DNA of 64,000 bases from Paraliobacillus quinghaiensis (GTDB lineage: Bacteria; Bacillota; Bacilli; Bacillales; Amphibacillaceae), in the NCBI RefSeq assembly GCF_003426025.1, contig NZ_QJSH01000010.1:1-64000 (forward strand), in the 5' to 3' direction. This document shows positions 8,237-21,641 of this stretch, one piece after another. Made by a program: the position numbers and the translations under genes. Each line of letters starts with the position of its first letter. Position 1 is the stretch's first letter. A model generated the notes under the pieces. That model saw only the letters and a list, made by a program, of their open reading frames with translations, was not told the origin of the DNA and searched no databases.

Positions 8237-8866
8237 GTGGGAAATGTATTTGTACTGGATCATCCATTAATTCAACACAAATTAACGTATATTCGAAGTA
8301 AAGAAACGGGAACAAAAGAATTTCGTGAGTTAGTTGACGAAGTTGCCGGCTTAATGGCTTTTGAAATTACACGTGACCTTCCTGTAGAGGAAAAAACAAT
8401 TGAAACACCAGTAACAACAGCAGTTACGAAAACATTGAGTGGTAAAAAAATCGGTTTAGTACCTATTCTTCGTGCTGGATTGGGTATGGTTGATGGCGTA
8501 TTACGTCTAATCCCTACTGCAAAAGTTGGGCATGTTGGTCTTTATCGTGACCCAGAAACATTGAAGCCAGTGGAATATTACATTAAATTACCTTCTGATA
8601 TTCAGGAACGTGAATTAATCGTAATTGATCCAATGCTTGCAACAGGTGGCTCTGCCAGTGATGCGATTGCTTCATTGAAAAAACGCGGTGCAACCAATAT
8701 TAAATTGATGTGCTTAATTGCAGCACCAGAAGGCGTTGAATTGGTCAAGAAAGATCATCCAGATGTTGATATCTATCTTGCAGCACTAGACGAAAAATTA
8801 AATGAAAAAGGTTATATCGTCCCAGGACTAGGTGACGCAGGTGACCGTTTATATGGTACAAAATAA
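8237..8866 (+). CDS. upp: Uracil phosphoribosyltransferase
   Basis: Salvages uracil with PRPP to UMP. The 209-residue protein carries the PRPP-binding loop [15 protein letters not shown] (129-143) and the C-terminal uracil-binding segment [13 protein letters not shown], both canonical. The start is a GTG at 8237, with AAGGAGTGATCGATC upstream. The normal length and intact motifs indicate full activity. It follows its own candidate sigma-A promoter and ends at a strong terminator, so it is probably monocistronic. Confidence 0.97.
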   Translation: MGNVFVLDHPLIQHKLTYIRSKETGTKEFRELVDEVAGLMAFEITRDLPVEEKTIETPVTTAVTKTLSGKKIGLVPILRAGLGMVDGVLRLIPTAKVGHVGLYRDPETLKPVEYYIKLPSDIQERELIVIDPMLATGGSASDAIASLKKRGATNIKLMCLIAAPEGVELVKKDHPDVDIYLAALDEKLNEKGYIVPGLGDAGDRLYGTK

Positions 8867-8874
8867 AGTTTAAT

Positions 8875-8906
8875 AAAAAGCGCTACATTCATGTGGCGCT
8901 TTTTTA
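8875..8906 (+). terminator. Rho-independent terminator after upp
   Basis: Stem AAAAAGCGCTACAT / ATGTGGCGCTTTTTT with a short TC loop; strong T-run. Confidence 0.9.
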
Positions 8907-8933
8907 ACAGCGCAATAGTGAGTTGCGTTGGTT

Positions 8934-9085
8934 ATTCGGCGAACTTGAGCATTATTCGGCGATAAGGAGTATTAATTCGGCGAAAACTGCTATTATTCGA
9001 CGAAAACAGCAATTATTCGACGGAAACTGAATTAATTGAGCAAACTCGAGCAATAATCCGGCAAACACCGAATTAATTGAGAAAC
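8934..9085 (+). repeat. Tandem array, family 2 (about eight units, 20-21 bp)
   Basis: Units resembling ATTCGGCGAAAACTGCTATT start at about 8934, 8954, 8975, 8995, 9015, 9035, 9055 and 9075. The 5' units keep ATTCGGCGA/ATTCGACGA; the last three decay to ATTGAGCAA or AATCCGGCAA. The array fills most of the 257-bp upp-mnaA gap. Confidence 0.75.
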
Positions 9086-9123
9086 GCACAATACTCTATA
9101 CATAAGAAGGGGCGAAATAGTAA

Positions 9124-10272
9124 ATGACAAAGCGGATAAAAGTAATGACGATTTTTGGTACACGACCAGAAGCGATTAAAATGGCACCACTTGTATTAGA
9201 ATTAAAAAAGCGATCTGATGAGTTTGAGCCTATTGTTACGGTTACTGCGCAACACCGTGAAATGCTCGACCAAGTCCTAACGATTTTTGATATCACACCT
9301 GACTATGATTTAAATATTATGAAAGCACGCCAAACTCTAGCGCAAATTACCACGCGCGCACTAGAAGGATTAGATGAAGTAATGAAAGAAACAAAACCAG
9401 ATATCATCCTTGTTCATGGAGATACAACAACGACATTTGCAGCATCACTAGCTGCTTACTATAATCAAATTGCGGTAGGACATGTTGAGGCTGGACTGCG
9501 CACTTGGAATAAATATTCACCATATCCGGAAGAAATGAATCGCCAATTGACAGGTGTTATGGCTGATTTACATTTTGCTCCTACAACCAAAGCGCAACAA
9601 AACCTATTAGAAGAAAATAAAACAGAAGAAAATATTTTTGTAACAGGCAACACTGCGATAGATGCATTGAAAACAACAGTAGACGAAGGTTACGCAAGTA
9701 CTGTGTTAGATAAAATAGGTGACAAGCGCCTTGTACTAATGACAGCTCATCGACGTGAAAACCTGGGCGAGAATATGCAACAAATGTTCCGAGCGATTAA
9801 GCGTTTAGTTGAAAAACATGACGATATACATGTTGTGTATCCTGTCCATCTAAATCCTGTTGTTCAAGAAACAGCAAATCAAATTTTAGGTGAAGATGAT
9901 CGAATTGATCTAATCGATCCACTTGGCGTTGTTGATTTTCATAACTTCGCTTCACGTGCCCATCTTATTTTAACTGATTCTGGTGGCGTGCAGGAAGAAG
10001 CACCATCTTTAGGTGTGCCGGTGTTAGTGCTGCGCGATACAACAGAACGTCCAGAAGGCATTGAAGCGGGCACATTAAAATTGGCAGGAACAGATGAAGA
10101 GAACATTTTCAATTTAGCAGATGAACTGCTCTCAGACGATGCGAAGCACAAGGAAATGGCGCATGCGTCCAATCCGTATGGTGATGGCCAAGCTAGTGCA
10201 CGAATTGCTGATGCTATTCGGTACTTTTATAAGCATACGAATGAAAAGCCATCTACATTTACAACAAAATAA
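9124..10272 (+). CDS. mnaA: UDP-N-acetylglucosamine 2-epimerase (non-hydrolysing)
   Basis: Interconverts UDP-GlcNAc and UDP-ManNAc, the donor precursor for wall teichoic acid linkage units and ManNAc(A)-containing polymers. The 382-residue protein has FGTRPEAIKM (11-20), VHGDTTTT (97-104), GHVEAGLRT (119-127), a HRREN motif and the C-terminal DSGGVQEEAP uridine-binding motif. In this window it can feed the UDP-ManNAc dehydrogenase at 41.2 kb and the TagO pathway at 60.6 kb. The ATG follows AAGGGGCGAAATAGTA. It is likely a single-gene unit, with a terminator directly after it. Confidence 0.95.
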   Translation: MTKRIKVMTIFGTRPEAIKMAPLVLELKKRSDEFEPIVTVTAQHREMLDQVLTIFDITPDYDLNIMKARQTLAQITTRALEGLDEVMKETKPDIILVHGDTTTTFAASLAAYYNQIAVGHVEAGLRTWNKYSPYPEEMNRQLTGVMADLHFAPTTKAQQNLLEENKTEENIFVTGNTAIDALKTTVDEGYASTVLDKIGDKRLVLMTAHRRENLGENMQQMFRAIKRLVEKHDDIHVVYPVHLNPVVQETANQILGEDDRIDLIDPLGVVDFHNFASRAHLILTDSGGVQEEAPSLGVPVLVLRDTTERPEGIEAGTLKLAGTDEENIFNLADELLSDDAKHKEMAHASNPYGDGQASARIADAIRYFYKHTNEKPSTFTTK

Positions 10273-10283
10273 GCAAGGAAAGA

Positions 10284-10313
10284 GGGTTCCACATTAGGTT
10301 GTGGAACCCTTTT
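10284..10313 (+). terminator. Rho-independent terminator after mnaA
   Basis: Stem GGGTTCCACA / TGTGGAACCC (10284-10293 and 10300-10309) followed by TTTT. The T-run merges with the first unit of the adjacent 21-bp array. Confidence 0.88.
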
Positions 10314-10410
10314 GATCGAATAAACGTAATTTTTGATTGAATTATCACTTTTTTTGATCGAATAAACGAAAAAATTGATCGAATAACGCAAATTATTGAA
10401 CGAATCCCAC
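10312..10410 (-). repeat. 21-bp tandem array, family 1, reverse orientation (five units)
   Basis: TTGATCGAATAA-type units start at 10312, 10333, 10354, 10375 and 10396, an exact 21-bp period. It is the reverse complement of the family at 3097 and 33416. Confidence 0.85.
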
Positions 10411-10533
10411 AAAAAACTTCAAACGCAACCTGAGATCACACACCCAAATCCAACCAAATTAACTAAAATCCTCTGTATAACCATTCTCCTTTATTCACAT
10501 ACTACTTAAAAAAATAAGGGAGAGTATCCATGC

Positions 10534-12705
10534 ATGCGAACGTTCCTATTAATCATCACTATCATGCTTATACTACCACTCATACCAGTTGATGCAGCGG
10601 ATCGATTAGACGATCATTCCATTATTATCGAAGTGGATGGAGACCCGCATCAACAAAAAGAATACCTCAAAACCTACCAACCGAATATTGAAGTTCTCGA
10701 AGTGTTTGATACCCTGTTCCAAGGTCTAGCTCTTCGTGGGAAGCAGCATCAACTAAAGCGGCTTGGAGAATTTGACTTTGTAAAAAATACGTATCCAGTT
10801 CACACCTATCAAACAAATAAAGAAACACCGATTAATCAGAGTGTTCCTTTTTTGCTGAAGGATGGTGGTAAAACGGATACTCAATCTTTTACAGGAAAAG
10901 GCGTTAAAGTTGGTGTTATTGATACAGGGATCGATTATACCCATCCAGATTTAGAAAAGAATTATCAAGGGGGATTTGATCTAGTCGACTATGACGATGA
11001 CCCAATGGAAACGACTATCGAACAAGGTCCGCCAACGATTCATGGCACACACGTTGCAGGAATTATTGCTGCAAATGGCAAGATGAAAGGAATTGCTCCT
11101 GATGCCGATTTATATGCTTATCGAGCACTTGGACCAGGTGGAGCTGGGACATCGGTTCAAGTAATGGCCGCCTTAGAACGTGCGGTCAAAGATGGCATGG
11201 ACATCATTAATATGTCGCTTGGAAATACAATTAATGGACCAGATTGGCCAACAAGTGTGGCAGTTAATCGTGCAGTTGAGCATGGTGTGTCAATGGTGAT
11301 CGCAAATGGAAATTCCGGTCCCGCTAATTGGACAGTAGGTTCGCCAGCCACTGCAACAAAAGCAATTGGAGTTGGCGCATCAACCCCAATAATTACGACA
11401 CCAATCATTGTCGATCATTTTGAAGAAAAAGAAATAGCGTTAACACCTTTAATTGGTACAAATGAATGGGATCTAAACAGAAAATTTCAACTTGTGGATG
11501 GCGGAATAGGCGATAAGCCAATTCCTAATGCACGCGGAAAAATAGTTTTAATGAAACGAGGCAAAATTTCCTTTACTGAAAAAGTGCAACAAGCTGAAGC
11601 GCAAGGTGCTCGAGCAGTACTCATTTATAATAATGAGGAAGGACCTTTTCAAGGTGGATTAGAGGCTACAACAACAATACCGGCTGCAACGATCTCACAA
11701 GAAAATGGTGAATGGCTGTTCAATCAAACAAAAAAACAGAAGTATTGGCTCGAAACAACGTATGTAACCAGCCAAGATCTAATGGCTGATTTTAGTTCGC
11801 GCGGCCCCGTCACAGCTAATTGGAATATTAAACCTGAAATCGTTGCCCCTGGTGCCGGGATCACAAGTACGATCCCAGGAGGTTATCAAACACTTCAAGG
11901 GACAAGTATGGCAGCACCGCATATTGCAGGTGCACTTGCTGTTTTAAAAGAAGCACATCCAGATTGGAGCCCTGAACAATTAAAAGGAGCGCTGTTAACC
12001 CAAGCTTTACCGCTAGAACATGGTGATAAACGCTACGAACCGATTGATCAAGGAATGGGTAGAGTTCAATTAGACAAAGCAATTAACACAGACACAATTA
12101 TCACAAATCCATTACTCGCATTCGGAAAAATTGATACCAATAAAGAAATACAAAAGGTGCAATTTGAGATAGAGAATGTCTCTGAAAAAAAGCAAACATT
12201 CTCAATAGACTTACCTGATCAAACAAAAGGACTTCGCTGGTACACGCCAAGAACAATCGCAGTTAAACCGGGCGAAACTAAAGCTATATCAGTTGGCTTA
12301 GGCGTAACAAGCAGGCAACTAGCTGAAGGATTACACCAAGGATGGTTGCTCTTAAAAGGGTCAAATCAAACATTTTCTCTACCTTACTTATTTGTCAATC
12401 AAACAGCAGATTTTCCAAAGGCGGCTGGATTTGAATTGGCACTTGATCAGTATAATAAAGACAATTATCGCTATAGCTTATATGTAACAGAACCAGCAAA
12501 AGAAATTAAAGTTGACCTATATGACCCTGATACAATGGTATTTGTTCAAACCATTCTTAACTTAGAAGAACATTCTGTAGGTGTGGTAGAAGGAGACTTA
12601 CCAGTTAAAAACTTGCCAAATCAAGGTCAGTATATAGCTAATATCATAGTTGTTGCAACAAATGGTAACACCTTTCATCAACAAGCAAGTATATTAATTG
12701 AGTAA
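10534..12705 (+). CDS. Secreted subtilisin-like serine protease (S8, Vpr-type)
   Basis: A 723-residue pre-pro-subtilase. Residues 1-22 form a signal peptide ending near VDAA. An I9-type propeptide (about 28-95) precedes the catalytic domain, with Asp130 (VGVIDTGID), His170 (HGTHVAG), oxyanion Asn260 (ANGNSGPA) and Ser458 (LQGTSMAAPH). A PA domain is inserted at about 315-400, and a beta-rich C-terminal region of about 200 residues follows. The layout matches B. subtilis Vpr, which is about 80 residues longer, so I call it Vpr-like but do not assign vpr. Likely role: extracellular protein degradation. The ATG at 10534 has AAGGGAGAG about 9 nt upstream. No clear terminator follows. Confidence 0.9.
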   Translation: MRTFLLIITIMLILPLIPVDAADRLDDHSIIIEVDGDPHQQKEYLKTYQPNIEVLEVFDTLFQGLALRGKQHQLKRLGEFDFVKNTYPVHTYQTNKETPINQSVPFLLKDGGKTDTQSFTGKGVKVGVIDTGIDYTHPDLEKNYQGGFDLVDYDDDPMETTIEQGPPTIHGTHVAGIIAANGKMKGIAPDADLYAYRALGPGGAGTSVQVMAALERAVKDGMDIINMSLGNTINGPDWPTSVAVNRAVEHGVSMVIANGNSGPANWTVGSPATATKAIGVGASTPIITTPIIVDHFEEKEIALTPLIGTNEWDLNRKFQLVDGGIGDKPIPNARGKIVLMKRGKISFTEKVQQAEAQGARAVLIYNNEEGPFQGGLEATTTIPAATISQENGEWLFNQTKKQKYWLETTYVTSQDLMADFSSRGPVTANWNIKPEIVAPGAGITSTIPGGYQTLQGTSMAAPHIAGALAVLKEAHPDWSPEQLKGALLTQALPLEHGDKRYEPIDQGMGRVQLDKAINTDTIITNPLLAFGKIDTNKEIQKVQFEIENVSEKKQTFSIDLPDQTKGLRWYTPRTIAVKPGETKAISVGLGVTSRQLAEGLHQGWLLLKGSNQTFSLPYLFVNQTADFPKAAGFELALDQYNKDNYRYSLYVTEPAKEIKVDLYDPDTMVFVQTILNLEEHSVGVVEGDLPVKNLPNQGQYIANIIVVATNGNTFHQQASILIE

Positions 12706-12825
12706 TGGATATAAAATTGGTAAGATAGAGAAGAGCCTGTTTTCTTTAAAAATGATAATAAAATCAATTTGAATTTCACAAAATTGTTGCTATCATTGTA
12801 AAAGGAAATGAATTATAATAAAAAA

Positions 12826-12854
12826 TAGACGTTTTATCAAAAAGACCTTATAAT
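12826..12854 (+). promoter_or_regulatory. Candidate promoter for the atp operon
   Basis: TAGACG (12826-12831), a 17-nt spacer and TATAAT (12849-12854). If used, it gives a leader of about 290 nt before atpI. The -35 box is weak, so this is tentative. The 448-bp stretch 12706-13153 holds no gene; a Fnr-like palindrome is listed separately. Confidence 0.4.
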
Positions 12855-12984
12855 ATAAAAAGTCAGCCCGATTTTTATTGGAATTATAAGGTGTTTCGCA
12901 TGATGGGTTTAGTTATTCGTTAAAATGAATGAGAAGATCCGCCCCCGTGATTAGATTGTTTTTTAATCAATGTAAAGGTTTTCG

Positions 12985-13000
12985 TGTGATTTTTATCACT
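12985..13000 (+). promoter_or_regulatory. Fnr/Crp-like palindrome upstream of the atp operon
   Basis: TGTGA-N6-TCACT matches the B. subtilis Fnr box (TGTGA-N6-TCACA) except at the last base. It lies about 150 nt before atpI, downstream of the candidate -10 box, so any effect would more likely be repression or come from another promoter. Confidence 0.35.
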
Positions 13001-13153
13001 GCAATCACTTTGGTGCTGTGATATAAAAATACGTCAAAAATTGGTCTGGTGTACTAAAGTACATAAACACATATTGTATTGTTTTTTCTCTTGGATTAGT
13101 TGTGAATGTATAAAAGATTGCGTCTAGTTCAAGATTATGGGGGACGAATAGTC

Positions 13154-13522
13154 ATGCAGGAATATCAACAAATGATAACTCGTCAGAAGAGATGGCTGTT
13201 TTATTACCTAATTATTGTGGTAGTAGGAACAGTTGCAACATCGTTTCATAGCATTTTTAATGGATTACTCTTGGGTAGTGTGGTAAGTTCTTTTAATTTG
13301 TGGTTACTACAATGCAGAGTCCAAAAGCTAGGCGAAGCAGTAGTGAAAGGGAAAAAAACAATGGGAATCGGTACTATTGTGCGATTCACTTTGATTGTTT
13401 TGACGCTCTTTATTGCCGAAACATTTGCCCAGTACTTTCATTTTTTTGCTGTAATAGCTGGAATAATGACAATGTATGTTGTTATTATGATAGATGCTTT
13501 ATTATTTCAATTAAAAGATTAA
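13154..13522 (+). CDS. atpI: ATP synthase subunit I
   Basis: AtpI is a small membrane protein that helps assemble the c-ring or stabilise Fo. The 122-residue product has four hydrophobic helices (WLFYYLIIVVVGTVA, IFNGLLLGSVVSSFNLWLL, GTIVRFTLIVLTLFIAE, FFAVIAGIMTMYVVIMIDALLF), typical of Bacillus AtpI. I chose the ATG at 13154, preceded by GGGGGACG, over an upstream in-frame ATG at 13106 that adds 16 basic residues and lacks a ribosome site. It lies 24 nt before atpB, as first gene of the atpIBEFHAGDC operon. Confidence 0.85.
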   Translation: MQEYQQMITRQKRWLFYYLIIVVVGTVATSFHSIFNGLLLGSVVSSFNLWLLQCRVQKLGEAVVKGKKTMGIGTIVRFTLIVLTLFIAETFAQYFHFFAVIAGIMTMYVVIMIDALLFQLKD

Positions 13523-13546
13523 CATTTGAGAAAAGAGGTGAAACAA

Positions 13547-14272
13547 GTGGATCACGAATCACCAATTGTGCATGACTTTCTCGGAATTCCCGGGTTTGAC
13601 TTTAATGCATCAACTGTGTTGATGACGTTTGTCGCATCGTTAATTGTGTTTATCATTGGTGTAATTGGAAGTCGTAATTTGCAAACTAAGCCAAAAGGTT
13701 TTCAGAATGTGATGGAGGCACTAGTTGACTTCGTAAAAGGTATTATTGGAGATGCGATGGATTGGCGAACAGGGAAAATGTTTTTACCTTTAGGGCTCAC
13801 ATTAATTTTGTACATCTTTATTGCTAATATTTTAGGTGTTATCACGATGGGAGTGTATGGACACGATTTATGGTGGAAATCACCAACATCGGATATTGGT
13901 ATCACATTGTCATTAGCAGGTTTTGTTATTGTTCTATCTAACTTCTACGGTATCAAACTTAAAGGGATAAAAGGGTATTACAAAGACTTGACAAGCCCAG
14001 TTGCATTTATCTTACCTTTTAAGTTAATGGAGGAGTTCACCAACACGATGACACTTGGTTTTCGTTTGTTTGGTAACATTTTTGCAGGTGAGATTCTTTT
14101 AGCTCTCATTGCTAAAATGGCATTTATTGCACTACCGATCACATTTATCGGAGCAATGTTTCCGATGATGATCTGGCAAGGTTTTAGTTTATTTGTTGGA
14201 GCAATCCAAGCATTTATTTTTACTATGTTAACAATGGTTTATATGTCTCATAAAGTGGCAGATGACCATTAA
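13547..14272 (+). CDS. atpB: ATP synthase Fo subunit a
   Basis: Subunit a forms the two proton half-channels facing the c-ring. The 241-residue protein has the essential Arg173 in LGFRLFGNIFAGE and the C-terminal QAFIFTMLTMVYMSHK helix. I chose the GTG at 13547, seven nt after AGAGGTG; the in-frame TTG at 13526 lies upstream of that ribosome site. Position 181 is Gly, as in neutrophiles. The well-studied alkaliphile B. pseudofirmus OF4 has, as I recall, a Lys at the equivalent position. A Lys is present further on (Lys190), where B. subtilis has Gly. This contrasts with the alkaliphile-like c subunit encoded next. Confidence 0.95.
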   Translation: MDHESPIVHDFLGIPGFDFNASTVLMTFVASLIVFIIGVIGSRNLQTKPKGFQNVMEALVDFVKGIIGDAMDWRTGKMFLPLGLTLILYIFIANILGVITMGVYGHDLWWKSPTSDIGITLSLAGFVIVLSNFYGIKLKGIKGYYKDLTSPVAFILPFKLMEEFTNTMTLGFRLFGNIFAGEILLALIAKMAFIALPITFIGAMFPMMIWQGFSLFVGAIQAFIFTMLTMVYMSHKVADDH

Positions 14273-14310
14273 GTATAATGTTAAAACAAAAAAAGTTTTA
14301 CATATTTTAA

Positions 14311-14532
<222 letters not shown>

Positions 14533-14773
14533 TAATACAATAATCATTAATGAGAATGGCGGAATTTGTCTTTCGGGGGATTTTTCGCCTTTTCCTTTAA
14601 GTCTCAAATAATAGGATGAACCTATTGTAATATTAAGGCTTTCACCAAAAAACTTGGCGATAAGTCAAGTTTTTCTATTGTAAAGAAGTAATTGATGATC
14701 AACGGAAAAGATCGCTAGTTGATTAAGATATACAAAGATGGTTTATATGATGTAGTTGGAAGGAGTGAACACA
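14533..14773 (+). promoter_or_regulatory. Hairpin-rich atpE-atpF spacer (possible attenuation or processing region)
   Basis: This 241-nt gap is unusual in an atp operon. It contains (a) GGCGGAA ... TTTTCGCC (14558-14589) followed by TTTTCC; (b) AAAAACTTG-9 nt-CAAGTTTTT (14648-14674), terminator-like; and (c) ATCAAC ... GTTGAT (14698-14723) upstream of the atpF ribosome site. Hairpins (a) and (b) could partly terminate or stabilise transcripts after atpE, giving more c than b subunit. No ORF is supported. Confidence 0.5.
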
Positions 14774-15298
14774 GTGCAAGATTTAACGGGAAATCTTATT
14801 CTTGGAGCAGCAGCTGGTGGCTTGCATATTGGAGATATTATTTTTTCACTACTCAGTTTTGCAGTGTTACTTTATTTGTTAAAGAGATTTGCTTGGGCTC
14901 CATTACTTAGTAAAATGGAAGAACGAGAAAATTATATTGCAAATGAATTAGATGTTGCTGAAAAAAACCGTGTCGCAGCTGAAAAAGCATCACAAGAAGC
15001 AAATGACCGATTAAAACAAACTCGTCAAGAAGCACAAGGAATTATTGAAGATGCTAAAAAGGCGGGAGCTGAACAAGAACAGTCCATTATTAAAGCTGCT
15101 GAAAGTGCAGCAGAACGAATTAAACAATCAGCACAAGAAGAAATCAAGCAAGAAAAAGAAAATGCAATCCAAGCACTGCAAGAACAGGTTGCCTCACTGT
15201 CCGTACAAATTGCAACTAAAGTAATTGAAAAAGAAATAAATGCACAAGATCAAGAGAAATTAATTTCTGATTACATGAAAGAGATAGGAGAAGAGTAA
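14774..15298 (+). CDS. atpF: ATP synthase Fo subunit b
   Basis: Subunit b is the peripheral stalk linking Fo to F1. The 174-residue protein has one N-terminal membrane helix ([18 protein letters not shown]) followed by a long charged coiled coil rich in Glu, Lys and Gln. I chose the GTG at 14774, eight nt after GGAAGGAG (14758-14765); the TTG at 14756 overlaps that site. Its stop overlaps the atpH start (TAATG), implying translational coupling. It stands after an unusually long spacer from atpE. Confidence 0.92.
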   Translation: MQDLTGNLILGAAAGGLHIGDIIFSLLSFAVLLYLLKRFAWAPLLSKMEERENYIANELDVAEKNRVAAEKASQEANDRLKQTRQEAQGIIEDAKKAGAEQEQSIIKAAESAAERIKQSAQEEIKQEKENAIQALQEQVASLSVQIATKVIEKEINAQDQEKLISDYMKEIGEE

Positions 15299-15840
15299 TG
15301 AGTAAAGCATTGATTGCCAAACGCTATGCAGAAGCTCTTTTTCAACTAGCACAAAAAAAAGAAATCGTTGATTCAATTGAATCTGAACTTTTAATTGTCA
15401 AAGAAGTTTTTCAACAAAATCCAGATTTTAATACTTTCTTGGAAAATCCTAGCTTGGATGGATTGAAAAAGAAACAGTTGATTGATCAAGCCTTTAAAGA
15501 TTTTTCACAAGAGGTTCACAATACGTTGAAGCTTTTAATTGATCGTCATAATGAAGAAGTCGTTCCAGCTATTGTTGACGGGTTCGTTGCGCTTGCAAAT
15601 GAATTAAAAGGAATTGGTGTGGCAACAGTTTATTCAGTTCGTAAACTTTCTGAAGATGAAAAACAACAATTAGCAACTGTTTTTGCAAAAAAACTATCGC
15701 TTAATTCATTGAAAATTGATAATGTTGTCGACCCTTCTGTTATAGGTGGCATTAAACTTAAAGTTGGTAATACGGTCTATGATGGATCAGTAAAAGGTAA
15801 ATTAGAACGAATTGAACGAAATATAGTTTCGGTAAACTAA
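15298..15840 (+). CDS. atpH: ATP synthase F1 subunit delta
   Basis: Delta caps the top of F1 and binds the b stalk. The 180-residue protein shows the family's N-terminal ALIAKRYAEALFQLA, the LLIDRHNEEVVPAIVDGFV segment and the C-terminal DPSVIGGIKLKVGNTVYDGSV motif. The ATG overlaps the atpF stop by one base. Length and order are normal for Bacillaceae. atpA follows after 21 nt. Confidence 0.95.
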   Translation: MSKALIAKRYAEALFQLAQKKEIVDSIESELLIVKEVFQQNPDFNTFLENPSLDGLKKKQLIDQAFKDFSQEVHNTLKLLIDRHNEEVVPAIVDGFVALANELKGIGVATVYSVRKLSEDEKQQLATVFAKKLSLNSLKIDNVVDPSVIGGIKLKVGNTVYDGSVKGKLERIERNIVSVN

Positions 15841-15855
15841 TGATGATAGGGGTGA

Positions 15856-17373
<1,518 letters not shown>

Positions 17374-17468
17374 TTTTAACTGGAAGGCGCGAAAAAAATC
17401 ATCTCTGATCTAATTTTGCGTCCTTCTTTTGTACCAGAAACCTTTTGAAGAAAGGGGGCTGAATGTAA

Positions 17469-19772
<2,304 letters not shown>

Positions 19773-19790
19773 ATGTAATTGATTGGTTAA

Positions 19791-20261
<471 letters not shown>

Positions 20262-20278
20262 GCACATATAGAATCAAA

Positions 20279-20318
20279 GAAAAAGACTTTATTACCATAT
20301 TGGTTTTAAAGTCTTTTT
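20279..20318 (+). terminator. Rho-independent terminator of the atp operon
   Basis: AAAAAGACTTTA ... TAAAGTCTTTTT, a 12-bp stem flanked by A- and T-runs. Confidence 0.88.
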
Positions 20319-20390
20319 GTATCGGTTTTTTCTAATGGATTGTTGCTTATGAGACTATTTAGATAAACTATGTATTAAAGTCTTAGACTT

Positions 20391-20530
20391 ACTCGCTACG
20401 TCACCAAATGGATTCCCTTTCCGCGGGCACAACCTCAGCTAACTTGGTAAAGAAAACCCCTTCACCAAGTGGATCTTCGGTTTGTGCTGTTCCCGCAGGA
20501 GTGTCATCCATTTGCTTCCTGCGCTAGTTA
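20391..20530 (+). repeat. Palindromic interspersed repeat, forward copy
   Basis: Nested inverted repeats: the outer arm CCGCGGGCAC pairs with GTGCTGTTCCCGCAGG, and the inner hairpin ACTTGGT (20442-20448) pairs with ACCAAGT (20464-20470). Family-conserved single-strand segments are TCAGCTAAC and GTGGATCTTCG. The copy ends at GCGCTAGTTAG. It makes up most of the 444-bp atpC-LysM gap. Confidence 0.8.
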
Positions 20531-20705
20531 GAGGATATATTTCTAAGTGAACATTTAAAAGGTCAAACCGTATTGAGCTGTTCCGTACCATGGTACCTGT
20601 TATATATATTTAAAGGTGAAAATATTTCTTTTATATAACCATGTTTAAAAACGCTGTCACGTGGAACAGATTAATATACCGTTACTAAAAAGGAGGAGTT
20701 AGAAA

Positions 20706-21287
20706 ATGAAGAAGGTCACAAAAACGATAACATCTGTAGTTGGAGGTGGATTGATTTTTGGGGCAATCGGCGTTTCAGCATCCGAATCAGTAACAGTAGA
20801 TCCTGGTGACACGTATTGGGGACTAGCTCAGAATCATGATGATGTTTCTACTGAAGAAATAGTAGAAGCAAATGACTACGACCCTAAAATGCTCCCAGTT
20901 GGAGCAGAAATTGTTATTCCAACTGATGAGACAAGCAATGGAGAAGCAGGACAAGATATGGTAACACACACAGTTCAACCAGGTAACACATTCGCGGAGA
21001 TTGCTGCAGTATATGACGGTGTAACTGTAGATGATCTAGAAAGATTAAATCCGGACGTCGACCCTTATAGTCTAACAATTGGCTCAGAGCTAGTAGTTGT
21101 TGACTATGCTAGTGAAGATGACACAAGTGAAGATTATGTCTATCACACAGTTCAGCCAGGTAACACATTCTATGAAATTGCAAGTGTTTATGATGGTGTG
21201 ACTGTGGACGATTTACTTGAAGCCAATCCAAACGTAGATCCTTATCTATTAATAATTGGTTCAGAAATCGCAGTACCAACTGAATAA
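20706..21287 (+). CDS. Secreted protein with three LysM domains
   Basis: A 193-residue secreted protein: signal peptide (residues 1-26, ending ASE), then three LysM modules at about 29-73, 87-133 and 145-192, each ending in an I/VxVP/VV-type strand. The second and third are close copies even at DNA level (CACACAGTTCA(A/G)CCAGGTAACAC), showing internal duplication. There is no catalytic domain, so it probably only binds peptidoglycan. The low-pI linkers (DETSNGEAGQD, SEDDTSED) suit a salt-adapted wall protein. The ATG follows AAGGAGGAGTTAGAAA. It is not part of this neighbourhood in B. subtilis and is bracketed by two same-orientation repeats. Confidence 0.88.
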   Translation: MKKVTKTITSVVGGGLIFGAIGVSASESVTVDPGDTYWGLAQNHDDVSTEEIVEANDYDPKMLPVGAEIVIPTDETSNGEAGQDMVTHTVQPGNTFAEIAAVYDGVTVDDLERLNPDVDPYSLTIGSELVVVDYASEDDTSEDYVYHTVQPGNTFYEIASVYDGVTVDDLLEANPNVDPYLLIIGSEIAVPTE

Positions 21288-21308
21288 AAAATGAATAACA
21301 ATTAAGAT

Positions 21309-21342
21309 TAGCTCCTGCATCTAATGTAGGAGCTATTATTTT
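21309..21342 (+). terminator. Rho-independent terminator after the LysM gene
   Basis: Stem TAGCTCCT / AGGAGCTA (21309-21316 and 21328-21335) followed by TTATTTTA. Confidence 0.75.
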
Positions 21343-21361
21343 ATCCATAACTTTGGCAACG

Positions 21362-21485
21362 GAAATACACTAGGCGTTCCTGAAGCAAAACCTCAGCTAA
21401 TTCTCAGAAGAAAAACGCTTCTGAAATTGGATCTTCGGTTTGCGCTGTTCTTTTAATGGTATCCATTTATTTCCTTCAACTGTAT
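21362..21485 (+). repeat. Degenerate palindromic interspersed repeat, forward copy
   Basis: It keeps CCTCAGCTAA, a decayed inner hairpin (TTCTCAGAAG ... CTTCTGAAA), TGGATCTTCGGTTTGCGCTGTTC and ATCCATTTATTTCC, but has lost one outer GC arm. It has the same orientation as the copy at 20391, on the other side of the LysM gene. Confidence 0.65.
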
Positions 21486-21641
21486 TCAGTTAACTAATAT
21501 TGTCGCAATTTCCCGGGAAATAGTAAAATAATTCGCGATACATAGCACAATAACGGGAAATTAAGTATATGCTGAGTGGATTTGCACTTTGTGGTAATAT
21601 AAGTACTGGAAACAGTTATAAAAAGAAAGGATAAGATAAGT

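Noticed and set aside
13300-13575. Plus-strand ORF overlapping atpI and atpB
   Set aside because: Out-of-frame shadow; both atpI and atpB are well supported in other frames.
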